64,000 bases of DNA from Phyllobacterium trifolii. Lineage in GTDB: Bacteria; Pseudomonadota; Alphaproteobacteria; Rhizobiales; Rhizobiaceae. The notes beneath the pieces were generated by a model. The model saw only the letters and a program-made list of their open reading frames with translations. It did not search any database and was not told the origin of the DNA. The stretch is from assembly GCF_014192095.1 (NCBI RefSeq), contig NZ_JACHXN010000003.1, positions 248,001 through 312,000 of the forward strand. Reading direction: 5' to 3'. Positions 55,755 to 64,000 of this stretch are shown one piece after another (the first letter of the stretch is position 1; the number at the start of each line of letters is the position of its first letter). Made by a program: the position numbers and the translations under genes.

Positions 55755-56157
55755 TGGCCACCGACTCAGTCGCGCTTGTTGAGTTTAAGAGAGTCGCAAC
55801 TGCGGTGATAAGTTGCGCGCCGACAAATGGCTTTTGCAGCATCACGCTCTCGGGCACGCCATTGGCTGACCAATCGTGCGCGCTATCGCCGCTCATGTAG
55901 ATGACTGGCATAGACGGCACTAATTCCCTCGCGCGGCGTCCAACGTCCCAGCCGCTCGGGCCAGTACCCAGCCGTATGTCGGTAATCACGGCTTTGAACT
56001 CTGTTGCACGCGCCTCGAGTTCCTGAAGGGCGGTGGTGCCATCATGGGCAGTTACAACGTTAAAACCTTCGGCTGAAAGTGCATCTTCCAGAATTGGTAC
56101 AAGAAGATATTCATCTTCAACGAGCAACAAAACAGGGAAGTTCGAATCTGTCGACAT
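55729..56157 (-). CDS. Receiver-only response regulator
   Basis: A 142-residue CheY-like receiver without an output domain. LLVEDEYLLVPILEDAL carries the acidic pocket, AVITDIRLG the phospho-acceptor Asp (about residue 59), and MLQKPF the conserved Lys. It would receive a phosphate from a host histidine kinase. Unusual as prophage cargo; may be a captured host gene. Confidence 0.82.
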   Translation of the reverse strand: MSTDSNFPVLLLVEDEYLLVPILEDALSAEGFNVVTAHDGTTALQELEARATEFKAVITDIRLGTGPSGWDVGRRARELVPSMPVIYMSGDSAHDWSANGVPESVMLQKPFVGAQLITAVATLLNSTSATESVANDPTKPSS

Positions 56158-56782
56158 AACTGCTCTCCAAGCGAAGGGGGAAAGCAGGATGGCGGACCAT
56201 CAACCTCTCGACGTCAGCAACCCGTTAGGCTGACGATAGCGGATCGTACCGCAATTGGCGCGGGCTTACAAATCACGGTTAAAGCTTGCGTCTTACGAGA
56301 GACATACTCAGCCCATCCTTGACGCTCTCAAGACAGTTCAGTCTGACCGTGTGGCGTGTAATGCCGATCAAATAAGGGATCGCCCTTGAGGCCAAAGATC
56401 CAGAAATGCTGCAATTTCGTCATCATGACCGCGCACTTTCCGAACGGAAGAGGCTCGGCGGTGCCAATATCCTAGAGAGGAGTAAATCCGCCGAGCCTCC
56501 ATCTGACATGATGTCGGTGCCAGATGGAAGTTATTAAACTCCAAATGGACAGCGGTGGGCAAGCCCGATGTCCCGACCTGCCACCATACACAACACGAAG
56601 GGCAGGCCGGGTGCCAACCCAGTGGGCACTAGGGTCAGCCCCCAAAAGCGTGCGCCTGTATGGTCAACAAAAGGTGAGGCTCGCCGCGGGGTTTCCCGAA
56701 AGGGCGGGTGAATGACGACGAGCCTCTGTTGCCAGGTGCGTGTGATGTCTGCCGGACAACACCGCTCAAACTCCCATCAAAG
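56158..56782. other. Gene-free stretch with several strong hairpins
   Basis: No gene. Three inverted repeats: GAGGCTCGGCGG (56450-56461) with CCGCCGAGCCTC (56488-56499); CCCGACCTGCC (56572-56582) with GGCAGGCCGGG (56601-56611, one mismatch); GAGGCTCG (56676-56683) with CGAGCCTC (56719-56726). First and third share GAGGCTCG. Could be a structured RNA, palindromic repeats or remnants of them. No Rfam family recognised. Confidence 0.6.
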
Positions 56783-57847
56783 TCATGAGTTCCCGCCAAT
56801 CGTGTAGATTTCAGAGTTGTCAGCGATCTCTCGTATTCCTTTGAACGATGGATGACGCAGTTTTCCGTCATGCGTCCAGGAACCATAGGTTACCTCAGCC
56901 ACCAATGTTGGCTCCACGAAAACGTATTTTTTCCCCTTAATGCCGCTAGCTGCCGGAACGGCGACGCGCATGCCATCCAGTTGAACCCTCAAGTCTCTTG
57001 CAAGCTTTGTGGAAAAGCCGGTGCCGACATGGCCGACATAAACGAAGCCGTCGTCCTTGCGCGCAGCAAGCAGCAGGCTTGCGATGCTACCGCGAACCAG
57101 AAGGGATGGTTCATAGCCGATGACAACGAAGCTTTCGCTGTTCGAGCATTTGATTTTCAGCCAGTCGAGCGATCGGCCAGATCGATAGGGCCTGTCCTTA
57201 CGCTTGGCGACGATCCCTTCAAGGCCATGGGCGCAGGCCGAACGCAACAAAGCCGGCCCATCATCGGTCTCGATCTCTTCCGACAGGCGTATCGCACCTG
57301 TCTCGCCTTCCAGGAACGTTTTGAGCAAACGTCGCCGCGACGACAGCTCAAGACCGGTTAGGTCGTGGCCGTCGAAGTAGAGCAGATCAAAGGCATAGAG
57401 CACGGCCCTGTTAGCAGCGCGGGTTGCACGCCGGCCGCCTAGATCCTGTTGCAACAAACCAAAGTTCGGAACGCCCTTGTCATCGAGCACGACAGCTTCT
57501 CCATCGAGAATGAACCTCGCGGGACCGAGAGCTCTTGCTGCATCCTTGATCGCAGGGAAATAGCGCGTCCAATCGTGGCCACCTCGAGTGATGATCCGAA
57601 TTTCGTTAGACTCGGCGTGTACTGCAAGACGATAGCCATCCCATTTGACTTCGTAGGCCCAGCCACCGCCATTGGGCACCTTTGTGGCGAGCGTCGCCAA
57701 TTGAGGTTCAATACGCGCTGGCATGGGATCAAGCGCAAGCTGCGGTTGGCGCTTGTCGCGCGGTTTTATTGATTGGGTCTTGAGTGGTGCATTGAGATCG
57801 GTCAGAAGTCCGATTGTCTTCAATTTGCGTGTCGAGCTTTTTGCCAT
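56783..57847 (-). CDS. ATP-dependent DNA ligase, LigD-type stand-alone
   Basis: A ligase of about 354 residues from ATG 57847. The adenylated lysine is in YEVKWDGYR (about residue 68), further motifs are DGEAV, EGIVAKR and DWLKIKC, then an OB-fold with KYVFVEPTLVAEVTYGS. It lacks the polymerase and phosphoesterase domains of full LigD. Rhizobia carry several such ligases for Ku-dependent end joining; no Ku gene is seen here. A TTG start at 57898 would couple it to the upstream gene. It might help repair or circularise phage DNA. Confidence 0.85.
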   Translation of the reverse strand: MAKSSTRKLKTIGLLTDLNAPLKTQSIKPRDKRQPQLALDPMPARIEPQLATLATKVPNGGGWAYEVKWDGYRLAVHAESNEIRIITRGGHDWTRYFPAIKDAARALGPARFILDGEAVVLDDKGVPNFGLLQQDLGGRRATRAANRAVLYAFDLLYFDGHDLTGLELSSRRRLLKTFLEGETGAIRLSEEIETDDGPALLRSACAHGLEGIVAKRKDRPYRSGRSLDWLKIKCSNSESFVVIGYEPSLLVRGSIASLLLAARKDDGFVYVGHVGTGFSTKLARDLRVQLDGMRVAVPAASGIKGKKYVFVEPTLVAEVTYGSWTHDGKLRHPSFKGIREIADNSEIYTIGGNS

Positions 57848-57894
57848 CCAATTCGAACGTGAAATGATCGGAATCAGTTCCGCACGGCGGATAG

Positions 57895-58221
57895 TCAATT
57901 TTTATTAGCATCCTTCGGAAACTCTATAGGCGGCAATCCCTTCAGAGAGCGTAATTTGTTTGCGGTTGAAATCGAAAGCTTCGTCCACATGTCGGCAATG
58001 TCTTCGGCTGCTTCGAAAAGGTCGTCATCAACACCGTCATCCTTGTCCATTTCTTCCAGGATCCGGTTAAAAGTGGATGCACCCTGTTCAACGACCCGGA
58101 AAAGCCTGGAAACCTGGACATCACTTAACTGTGGGAACTGAAGCGTGAGTGTCACATCCTCCGCTATGCGTGTTGCAAATTCAGCTTGCTCTTGCAGCGT
58201 TGATATCCAGTCGATGGCCAT
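57895..58221 (-). CDS. Small helical protein upstream of the ligase (108 aa)
   Basis: An acidic helical protein: QEQAEFATRIAEDVTLTLQF, then DDLFEAAEDIADMWTKLSIS. The stop is next to the ligase (TTGA). No family recognised. Confidence 0.65.
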   Translation of the reverse strand: MAIDWISTLQEQAEFATRIAEDVTLTLQFPQLSDVQVSRLFRVVEQGASTFNRILEEMDKDDGVDDDLFEAAEDIADMWTKLSISTANKLRSLKGLPPIEFPKDANKN

Positions 58222-58378
58222 GTTGGCTCCTGCAACAAAAAGACGTTACCCGCCCTTTACCTTTGCAGCATTCGAGTCTGGCTTCCGTCAGTCGGCAGTA
58301 GCGGGCCGAAATTGAAAAAACGGTGATCGCACTAACCTCTGAGACCACTCGTCAGTGCCATCTCCAAATGAGCGGTTC

Positions 58379-58528
58379 TTAAAAAGTCATCGGCTCCATT
58401 TGTTCCAAGCACATTAACAGGCAAGCTACACCGGCAAGGACAAGGCCGATACAAATGAGCGCGAAGTAATGGTGAAAGGCCAGTTCAGTCCGCCCGTTTT
58501 CTGGGCCGTTATCGAAATCTATTCGCAT
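58379..58528 (-). CDS. Small membrane protein, MRIDFD paralogue 1 (49 aa)
   Basis: MRIDFDNGPENGRTELAFHH then one membrane helix (FALICIGLVLAGVACLLMCL). AAGGAAAAATCC lies before the ATG. It shares its start with the next gene (58591). Confidence 0.65.
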   Translation of the reverse strand: MRIDFDNGPENGRTELAFHHYFALICIGLVLAGVACLLMCLEQMEPMTF

Positions 58529-58590
58529 AGGATTTTTCCTTTCGAATAATTTGACCGGCTTGAAAAAACGCCCAGAGGGACCTGCGGCTT

Positions 58591-58713
58591 TCACCAAAAA
58601 TAACCGGCATAGCTCGCCGCTAAGAAAAGTATCAAAACTGACAAGATGCCACCAATGCAGAACGACAGGACACTTGGTCGGCCATCTGGATCGTCATCGA
58701 AATCGATCCGCAT
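58591..58713 (-). CDS. Small membrane protein, MRIDFD paralogue 2 (40 aa)
   Basis: MRIDFDDDPDGRPSVLSFCI then a membrane helix GGILSVLILFLAASYAGYF. AGGGAATGATCC is the ribosome site. N-terminus clearly related to the 49-aa gene downstream, so the pair arose by duplication. Unknown function. Confidence 0.65.
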   Translation of the reverse strand: MRIDFDDDPDGRPSVLSFCIGGILSVLILFLAASYAGYFW

Positions 58714-58717
58714 AGGA

Positions 58718-58933
58718 TCATTCCCTGCGTATGATCTGGCCGTCGTGCATTTCGAAGACACCGCTGCCGCCGCCTTGGGAATGGAAATCTATTTCCAAGT
58801 CTCGCCACCTGCCAAGCACTCTGTCACATGAACTGCATTGAATCAGGGTGTGATCTTGCACGTTATCCGGGATGCGCAGATAGATTGTTCCGCAATTCGG
58901 ACATTCAAGTTTGTGGTCGAGGCGCTTATTCAT
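58718..58933 (-). CDS. Small zinc-ribbon protein (71 aa)
   Basis: CPNCGTIYLRIPDNVQDHTL followed by CSSC: a four-cysteine zinc ribbon (about residues 11-36), then a polar tail. GGAGGGGTATGAG precedes ATG 58933. Its stop lies 4 nt before the start of the small membrane gene, so the three small genes form one leftward unit. Confidence 0.7.
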   Translation of the reverse strand: MNKRLDHKLECPNCGTIYLRIPDNVQDHTLIQCSSCDRVLGRWRDLEIDFHSQGGGSGVFEMHDGQIIRRE

Positions 58934-59076
58934 CTCATACCCCTCCGACATCGTCTCAAACGAAGTGTACGCTCAATTTTACTTGCTACAATCGTATGTC
59001 TACCAGTGGACATTTTTGCGCATGGGGAACGAACCCTTTCCGAGAATGTTTCAGACCATAACCGGGGTGACAACCA

Positions 59077-59253
59077 GTGGCATCACGAACATCTGACTGG
59101 ATGGCGATCGCCAAGCTGTTGAGGCTAGGCATGAGGAACCGCGAATTTCAGGAGGCAATGAGGTCTCGTCACTTTCCCATCGCGACGGACGAGGTTTTTG
59201 CGATCCTACTGGCCAGATTGGAACGGGCAGAGATTGACCCGATGAGGTCTTAG
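59077..59253 (+). CDS. Small protein near attR (58 aa)
   Basis: GTG start with GGGGTG upstream; reads SDWMAIAKLLRLGMRNREFQ then a helical end. Coding-like, rightward among leftward genes. Low support. Confidence 0.45.
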   Translation: MASRTSDWMAIAKLLRLGMRNREFQEAMRSRHFPIATDEVFAILLARLERAEIDPMRS

Positions 59254-59259
59254 ATAATC

Positions 59260-59607
59260 CTAACCACCCTTTGCCTTGGCATAGGCGTTCAAACCTGACT
59301 GCCACCGATCCGGCGCCAAACCGAGCGCGCCACCCTTGTCTGAGGGATATTTGAGATAGCGCGCAAACGCCGTTTTGATCTTGTCCGCCGCTTCCTGCTT
59401 TTCATCCTCGACGCCGCTGAAATCGCCTCGTCGAAAATCGCTGTGGCCGAGCAGGAACGACCATTCCCATTTCCCTTTTTGCGGACCATCACCGAACTTC
59501 CTTACCCTACCAATGGTCAAGCCTGCTGCCTCGGCAACGAAGTCACCGGCTGCAGTCTCTCCGCCGATGACGGTCTTTTTCCATGTGATCGAATGGGCCA
59601 CTCTCAA
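59260..59607 (-). CDS. Protein next to attR (115 aa)
   Basis: Starts [20 protein letters not shown] and has [20 protein letters not shown]. It is the last cargo gene before attR. Unknown function. The end of an earlier open frame of the other strand is a shadow. Confidence 0.65.
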   Translation of the reverse strand: MRVAHSITWKKTVIGGETAAGDFVAEAAGLTIGRVRKFGDGPQKGKWEWSFLLGHSDFRRGDFSGVEDEKQEAADKIKTAFARYLKYPSDKGGALGLAPDRWQSGLNAYAKAKGG

Positions 59608-59612
59608 TCCAA

Positions 59613-59633
59613 TCTGTGGGGATATCTGTGGGG
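59613..59633. promoter_or_regulatory. Candidate integrase arm-type sites near attR
   Basis: TCTGTGGGG at 59613-59621 and 59625-59633, same orientation, 12-bp period, about 35-55 bp inside attR. It mirrors the pair at 8048-8067. Confidence 0.5.
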
Positions 59634-59668
59634 TGAATGCTTCTGAGAAATCGAAAACTCAGGTTCCA

Positions 59669-59717
59669 ACTGGTCGGAGTGAGAGGATTCGAACCTCCGA
59701 CCCCGTCGTCCCGAACG
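59669..59717. repeat. attR (right copy of the 49-bp att repeat)
   Basis: Identical to 7917-7965. Together with 59718-59747 it restores a complete tRNA-Pro gene, so the phage supplies the 3' half of the gene and the host keeps the 5' half. Confidence 0.95.
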
Positions 59718-59747
59718 ACGTGCGCTACCAGGCTGCGCTACACTCCG
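59671..59747 (-). tRNA. tRNA-Pro (anticodon CGG)
   Basis: 77 nt with encoded CCA. Acceptor strands CGGAGTG/CACTCCG pair completely; anticodon stem CGTCG/CGACG holds the loop TTCGGGA, giving anticodon CGG; T arm GGTTCGAATCC is standard. It reads CCG proline codons. Its 3' part (59671-59717) is phage-derived. Confidence 0.95.
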
Positions 59748-59942
59748 TGACCAGTACGCGGGGTATATAACGTCCGGTTTCAGCGCCTGCAAGTTGTTTC
59801 CTGCGCCCGTTTTTAATTATGGCGGCAGGAACTACGGGTGACATGCGAAACAGCCGATTTATGCACTGTGATCGGGGCGGAAAGTCTAGTATCCATTCGA
59901 AAAGCATAGTTTTGAGGCACTTGAGCAGCGGGAATGCGATCG

Positions 59943-62189
59943 ATGGCGGCGAAAAAGCAAAAGATCATCAGCTTTGTCATGAGTGGCGGTGTTGGTTCCC
60001 GACTGTGGCCACTATCGCGCGAGGATTTCCCCAAGCAATTCCACAATATTTCCGGGCAGGGCTCGATGCTGCTGCGCACAGTCAAGCGAATGGGCGCCCG
60101 GATCGAAGGTAGTGCCGTGCCGGTTTATCTGCTGGCGTCGGAGCGTCATTCGGACCACATCAACCAGGACCTGGCAGGGGTCGACCTCGGCGGCGGCAGG
60201 CCTATCCTTGAACCGATGGGCCGCAATACCGCTTCAGCAGTTGCATTGGCAACGGAAATAACGTTGCGCGAACATGGCGATGAACTCGTGCTCGTGGTTC
60301 CGTCCGATCATGAGATAACCACCGATCGGGATTTCTGGAACACCATCGAATCCGGCATCAGTGCCGCCAACGAAGGCCGGATCGTCGTCTTCGGTATCCA
60401 GCCGGATCGCGCAGAAACCGGATACGGTTATATCGAGACCAGTCTGCAGACCGGCGATATCCGCGACGTCGTGCGTTTCGTCGAGAAGCCAAACGAACAG
60501 ACTGCGAAACAATATCTGGAATCCGGGAATTTCCTCTGGAATGCAGGCATTTTCTTTTTTCGGGCGAGTGTCATGCGCGACGTCTTCAAGTCGCATGCTG
60601 CTGAAATCTGGGATGGTGCGATTGCCGCGCTCGACAAGGCGGATACGAACATATCCGGCACGTATCTGCCGCATGACCTTTACGCCGCTGTGCCATCCAT
60701 TTCGGTTGACTATGCCATCATGGAACGGGCCTCGGATATTGCACTCGTTCCGGCAAAATTCCGCTGGAATGATCTTGGTTCCTGGCAATCCCTTTTGGAA
60801 GTCGGTTCCGTCGATGGCAACGGCAATGTGATCGTTGGCGATGTGGTGGCGATCGATTGTGAGCATAGCTATCTGCGCAGCGATGGCCGTCTGCTTTCCG
60901 CAGTCGGGCTGCGCGACACGGCTGTGGTCGCCACGGCGGATGCCACTTTCGTTGCGCCGGTTAGCGAGAGCCAGAATGTTCGCAAGATTGTCGAGCAACT
61001 CGAGAAAACCGGGCGGCTGGAGACCAAGTTCACGCCCGCACAAGACCGGCTTCCGCATGTCGGAGCCTACGGTAACAGGGTTCGTCACTGGCTCTTCGAT
61101 GAAACACTGCCGCTATGGTCCACAGTGGGTGTCGATGACAGACACGGTGGTTTCCACGAGGCCCTTTCCTTCGATGCGATTCCCATCAAGAAGACCAAGC
61201 GCATGCGCACGATGGCCCGGCAGATCTATGCATTTGCGGTTGCGCATGAGATGGGCTGGGATGGACCAGCCAACGCTCTGATCGACCACGGAATCAGCTA
61301 CATCAAGAAGGGCCGCACTGACCGTGGCGGCTGGACAAAGACATTCAACGAAGACGGCAGTGTTTTGGATCCTACCGAGGATGCCTACGATCAGTCATGT
61401 GTATTGCTCGCATTGGCCCATGCGCACAAGGCGGGCCACAAGGAGGCATTGGCGCTCGGTACCGAAACCTTTGTGTTTATCGACGATTATCTGGCCGACG
61501 CCCGGCTGACGGGTTTCCTCGAGACACCGGGCGATACGGGCTTGCGGCGGGCCAACCCGCATATGCATCTGCTTGAAGCTTTCCTCGCCTGGCATGAAGC
61601 GACGGGCAATCGCGACTATCTTCAAAGGGCTGCGCGAATCGTCGATCTGTTCCGGCACCACATGTTCGATGCCGAGACCTGGACGCTGGGCGAATATTTC
61701 AGCAATGACTGGTCCCGCGCACCCGGCGAACAGGGGGAATGGACGGAACCTGGCCATCATTTCGAATGGGCTTCGCTCCTGTCCGATTTTGCCCGGGTTA
61801 CGGGTCAAAAAGATGTCATGCGCTATGGGCGCAAACTCTATGCGTCTGCGATCGCGAACGGCCTCAACCGCTCGACAGAACTTGCCTACAATGCTGTGTC
61901 GCGTCACGGTTTGCCGCTGGACACCAATTCACGCAGCTGGCCGCAGACCGAAGCCGTCAAGGCCGCCATCGCGCTTGATGGCAATGGTGGACCGGACCTG
62001 AAGCCTGAGGTGGAAGCGAGGGTAGGCCGTCTCTTCCGCTGGCACATAGAACCTGCACCAAAGGGGCTATGGATCGACCTCATCGATGAGACGGGAAAAG
62101 CCAAAGCCGAAGACGTCCCGGCTTCGATCTTCTATCATCTGGTGTGCGCGCTGACGCAATACGTGGCTTACGTCGGCAAGAAGCCTTAG
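59943..62189 (+). CDS. Mannose-1-phosphate guanylyltransferase fused to AGE-type isomerase
   Basis: A 748-residue bifunctional enzyme. The N-terminal nucleotidyltransferase (VMSGGVGSRLWPLSREDFPK, residues about 13-32; VEKPNEQT) makes GDP-mannose from mannose-1-phosphate and GTP. The C-terminal half (from about residue 390, WLFDETLPLWSTVGVDDRHG) is an N-acylglucosamine-epimerase-like alpha barrel, probably a mannose-6-phosphate isomerase. This fusion is common in rhizobia and supplies polysaccharide precursors. Start chosen at ATG 59943; ATG 59934 adds three residues. Confidence 0.9.
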   Translation: MAAKKQKIISFVMSGGVGSRLWPLSREDFPKQFHNISGQGSMLLRTVKRMGARIEGSAVPVYLLASERHSDHINQDLAGVDLGGGRPILEPMGRNTASAVALATEITLREHGDELVLVVPSDHEITTDRDFWNTIESGISAANEGRIVVFGIQPDRAETGYGYIETSLQTGDIRDVVRFVEKPNEQTAKQYLESGNFLWNAGIFFFRASVMRDVFKSHAAEIWDGAIAALDKADTNISGTYLPHDLYAAVPSISVDYAIMERASDIALVPAKFRWNDLGSWQSLLEVGSVDGNGNVIVGDVVAIDCEHSYLRSDGRLLSAVGLRDTAVVATADATFVAPVSESQNVRKIVEQLEKTGRLETKFTPAQDRLPHVGAYGNRVRHWLFDETLPLWSTVGVDDRHGGFHEALSFDAIPIKKTKRMRTMARQIYAFAVAHEMGWDGPANALIDHGISYIKKGRTDRGGWTKTFNEDGSVLDPTEDAYDQSCVLLALAHAHKAGHKEALALGTETFVFIDDYLADARLTGFLETPGDTGLRRANPHMHLLEAFLAWHEATGNRDYLQRAARIVDLFRHHMFDAETWTLGEYFSNDWSRAPGEQGEWTEPGHHFEWASLLSDFARVTGQKDVMRYGRKLYASAIANGLNRSTELAYNAVSRHGLPLDTNSRSWPQTEAVKAAIALDGNGGPDLKPEVEARVGRLFRWHIEPAPKGLWIDLIDETGKAKAEDVPASIFYHLVCALTQYVAYVGKKP

Positions 62190-62199
62190 GAGCCTGACC

Positions 62200-63663
62200 C
62201 TAGTAAGGGCTCTCTACCTTGCCGGTTTCGACATAGACCGACTTGATCTGGCTGTAATGATAAAGCGCGGCAAGGCCGTTCTCGCGGCCAACGCCGGATT
62301 GCTTGAAGCCACCGAACGGCATTTCTACCGGTGCAAGATTATAGGTATTGATCCAGCAAGTGCCTGCCTTGAGTTGGCTGATCACGCGGTGCGCGCGCGA
62401 CAGGTCCTTGGTGAATACCCCCGCCGACAGGCCGAACTCCGTATCGTTGGCGCGGGCAATGACTTCGTCCTCCTCCTGAAAATCAAGGACTGCCATGACG
62501 GGTCCAAAGATTTCCTCGCGCGCGATGACCATGTTGTCAGTCACGTTGGTGAAGATGGTCGGTTCGACGAAGCACCCGCCCTCGAAACCCTGCATCTGAG
62601 GGACGCCGCCACCGAAATGCAGCGTCGCACCCTCGGCTTTGCCCTTTTCGATGTAGGACACGACCTTGTCGCGCTGGGAAGCGTTGACCAGTGGTCCGAG
62701 GTGAATTTCCGGATCGAGCGGATCCCCGAGGCGAATGGCCTTCGTGCGTGTGGTCAGGCGGTCAAGGAACTGGTCCTTGATGCCACCCTGTACGAAGACG
62801 CGCGTGCCATTGGAGCAGACCTGACCAGTTGAATAGAAATTGCCGAGGAGGGCACCGCCCACGGCATTTTCCACGTCGGCATCGTCGAAAATGATCAGGG
62901 GAGATTTGCCGCCGAGCTCCATGGTCGCGTGCTTCATATGCGATCCGGCCTGTGCCAGCACGCGCTTGCCTGTCGGGACCGAGCCGGTCAGCGAGACCTT
63001 GGCGACCAGCGGATGATCGACCAGCTGCGAGCCGACATCGCCAAAACCCTGCAACACGTTGAACAGACCATCGGGCAGGCCAGCTTCCTTATAGACTTCA
63101 GCCAGGGCGAGGGCCGACAGCGGCGTGTTTTCGGACGGCTTGAAGATCATGGCGTTGCCGGCAGCGAGCGCTGGAGCGGACTTCCAGCCCGCACCTTGAA
63201 TTGGATAATTCCATGCGCCAATGCCGACGCAAACCCCCAAAGCCTCGCGGCGCGTGTAGGCGTAGGATCCGCCAAGCTCGATCATCTCGCCATTGAACCC
63301 GGCGATGATGCCGCCATAAAATTCCAGTGCATCGGCAGCGGATGCGGGATCGGCAACGAGCGTTTCCTGAATAGCCTTGCCGGTATCGAGCGTTTCAAGT
63401 TCAGCGATTTCGGCATTGCGGGCGCGCAGGATATCGGCGGCGCGGCGCAGGACACGGCCGCGTTCCACCGGCTTGAGTGCAGCCCAAGCTGGTTGCGCGG
63501 CGGCGGCAGCCTGCACCGCCTGCTCGATCAGCGCCGGTGTCGCGCCAAAGAGCCTGGCGATGATCTCCCCCGTTGCCGGATAAATCACATCAAGCGGCTT
63601 GCCGTCCTTGTCCTCGACGAAGCGGCCATTGATGAAATGCGATGCCTTGGGCTGCGCGCGCAT
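62200..63663 (-). CDS. betB: Betaine aldehyde dehydrogenase
   Basis: An NAD(P)-dependent aldehyde dehydrogenase of 487 residues, oxidising betaine aldehyde to the osmoprotectant glycine betaine. Catalytic Glu in MELGGKSP, catalytic Cys in GQVCSNGTR (about residue 286). The family identity is strengthened by betA directly upstream (28-nt gap), the normal bet operon order. Cytoplasmic. Confidence 0.95.
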   Translation of the reverse strand: MRAQPKASHFINGRFVEDKDGKPLDVIYPATGEIIARLFGATPALIEQAVQAAAAAQPAWAALKPVERGRVLRRAADILRARNAEIAELETLDTGKAIQETLVADPASAADALEFYGGIIAGFNGEMIELGGSYAYTRREALGVCVGIGAWNYPIQGAGWKSAPALAAGNAMIFKPSENTPLSALALAEVYKEAGLPDGLFNVLQGFGDVGSQLVDHPLVAKVSLTGSVPTGKRVLAQAGSHMKHATMELGGKSPLIIFDDADVENAVGGALLGNFYSTGQVCSNGTRVFVQGGIKDQFLDRLTTRTKAIRLGDPLDPEIHLGPLVNASQRDKVVSYIEKGKAEGATLHFGGGVPQMQGFEGGCFVEPTIFTNVTDNMVIAREEIFGPVMAVLDFQEEDEVIARANDTEFGLSAGVFTKDLSRAHRVISQLKAGTCWINTYNLAPVEMPFGGFKQSGVGRENGLAALYHYSQIKSVYVETGKVESPY

Positions 63664-63691
63664 GGTGTTCTCCTAAGTTATTGTTTGTAGC

Positions 63692-64000
63692 CTAGCGGTC
63701 ACTCACCTGCCAGCGCGGATTGATCCACGGCTCCTGATTGGAGCGAGGCAAGGGATCGCGGTCAAGAATGTGATCGGCAGCTTTTTCGCCGGCCATGATC
63801 GAAGGGCCGTTGAGGTTGCCATTGGTAACGCGCGGGAAGATCGAACTATCCGCAATACGAAGACCTTCGACGCCGATCACCCGGCACTGCGGATCGACCA
63901 CCGCCATCGGATCGTTTGCCGAGCCCATTTTACAGGTGCCACAGGGGTGAAAAGCGCTCTCTGCGTGTTCGCGCAGGAAATCATCGATCTCTTCATCCGA
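63692..64000 (-). CDS. betA: Choline dehydrogenase, C-terminal end (cut by window)
   Basis: The last 102 residues of a GMC-type FAD oxidoreductase, running off the right edge. HPCGTCKMG carries the catalytic histidine region, and [34 protein letters not shown] is the C-terminal GMC pattern. It converts choline to betaine aldehyde, the substrate of BetB. The start lies outside the window. Confidence 0.92.
   Translation of the reverse strand, partial: SDEEIDDFLREHAESAFHPCGTCKMGSANDPMAVVDPQCRVIGVEGLRIADSSIFPRVTNGNLNGPSIMAGEKAADHILDRDPLPRSNQEPWINPRWQVSDR

Larger units (their letters stand above)
7917..59717. mobile_element. Complete-looking siphovirus-type prophage in tRNA-Pro
   Basis: The element is bounded by a 49-bp perfect direct repeat (7917-7965 and 59669-59717), with an integrase gene directly inside the left copy. 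It contains integration, immunity, recombination, replication, packaging, head, tail and lysis modules in normal order, plus about 6 kb of cargo before attR. Gene order and single tape-measure/tail-tube genes indicate a long non-contractile tail. All core modules are present; the clearest lesion is a shifted start in the DUF2213 gene near 33105. Whether it is inducible cannot be told from sequence. Confidence 0.95.

Noticed and set aside
60234-61088. A 284-codon minus-strand frame within the ManC-AGE gene
   Set aside because: Shadow of a well-identified enzyme.
1-64000. CRISPR arrays and insertion sequences
   Set aside because: No regularly spaced short direct repeats with unique spacers and no transposase gene or IS-type terminal repeats were seen.

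Overview
The window is alphaproteobacterial chromosome, most likely Hyphomicrobiales (Rhizobiales; Brucellaceae/Phyllobacteriaceae-like). The evidence is a sugar ABC operon with a divergent LacI regulator, betaine-pathway genes betB-betA, a GDP-mannose pyrophosphorylase fused to an AGE-type isomerase, a receiver-only response regulator, and phage genes of rhizobial type. The genus is not determined. The main content is one apparently complete siphovirus-type prophage of about 51.8 kb (7917-59717), integrated in the 3' half of a tRNA-Pro(CGG) gene and bounded by a perfect 49-bp direct repeat.

Left chromosomal flank (1-7916): an RbsB/RbsA/RbsC-like ABC transporter (binding protein, double ATPase, two permeases; leftward, the last permease cut by the window edge) with a divergent LacI-family regulator and a CpG-centred palindromic operator between them. 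Next comes a 'mobile mystery protein' A/B pair (XRE regulator plus Fic AMPylase-like protein) with operator-like repeats upstream, then a small glycine-zipper lipoprotein.

Prophage, leftward early operon (16656 to 7976): about sixteen genes, mostly joined by 1-8 nt overlaps. They run from small membrane proteins and lipoproteins through a recombination module (coiled-coil protein, RecE-like nuclease, DnaQ-like exonuclease, RecT annealase) to an ASCH-like protein, a Cys-rich protein, an HNH nuclease, an R67/DfrB-type dihydrofolate-reductase-like protein, an excisionase-like protein and a tyrosine integrase. Immunity region (16657-18219): a LexA/CI-type self-cleaving repressor flanked by 19-bp operators. 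Rightward early operon (18220-27427): Cro-like protein, small proteins, a DnaA-domain-IV initiator-like protein, MT-A70 adenine methylase, RuvC-like resolvase, a C5 cytosine methylase with a nearly full-length second reading frame, DnaB helicase and a DUF6362-like protein, ending at a terminator.

Late region (about 29974-53605): TerS, TerL, DUF1073-type portal, DUF2213 protein (start codon disrupted), decoration protein, major capsid, connectors, tail tube, two overlapping tail-chaperone frames, tape measure, tail-tip proteins, fibre and fibre assembly protein, then lysis (holin, SAR-type endolysin, Rz with embedded Rz1). Several short leftward genes interrupt this rightward region like morons. 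A strong terminator (53627-53663) closes it.

Between that terminator and attR is about 6 kb of cargo: an XRE-ImmA/IrrE metallopeptidase with an unknown partner, a response-regulator pair, a 625-nt gene-free stretch with strong hairpins, a stand-alone LigD-type DNA ligase and several small proteins. Right flank: the restored tRNA-Pro, the ManC-AGE fusion, betB and the 3' end of betA.

The most interesting items are the DfrB-like protein, the double-coded methyltransferase locus, the frame shift at the start of the DUF2213 gene, the tail-chaperone frame change, the immunity operators and the cargo cassette with its hairpin cluster.
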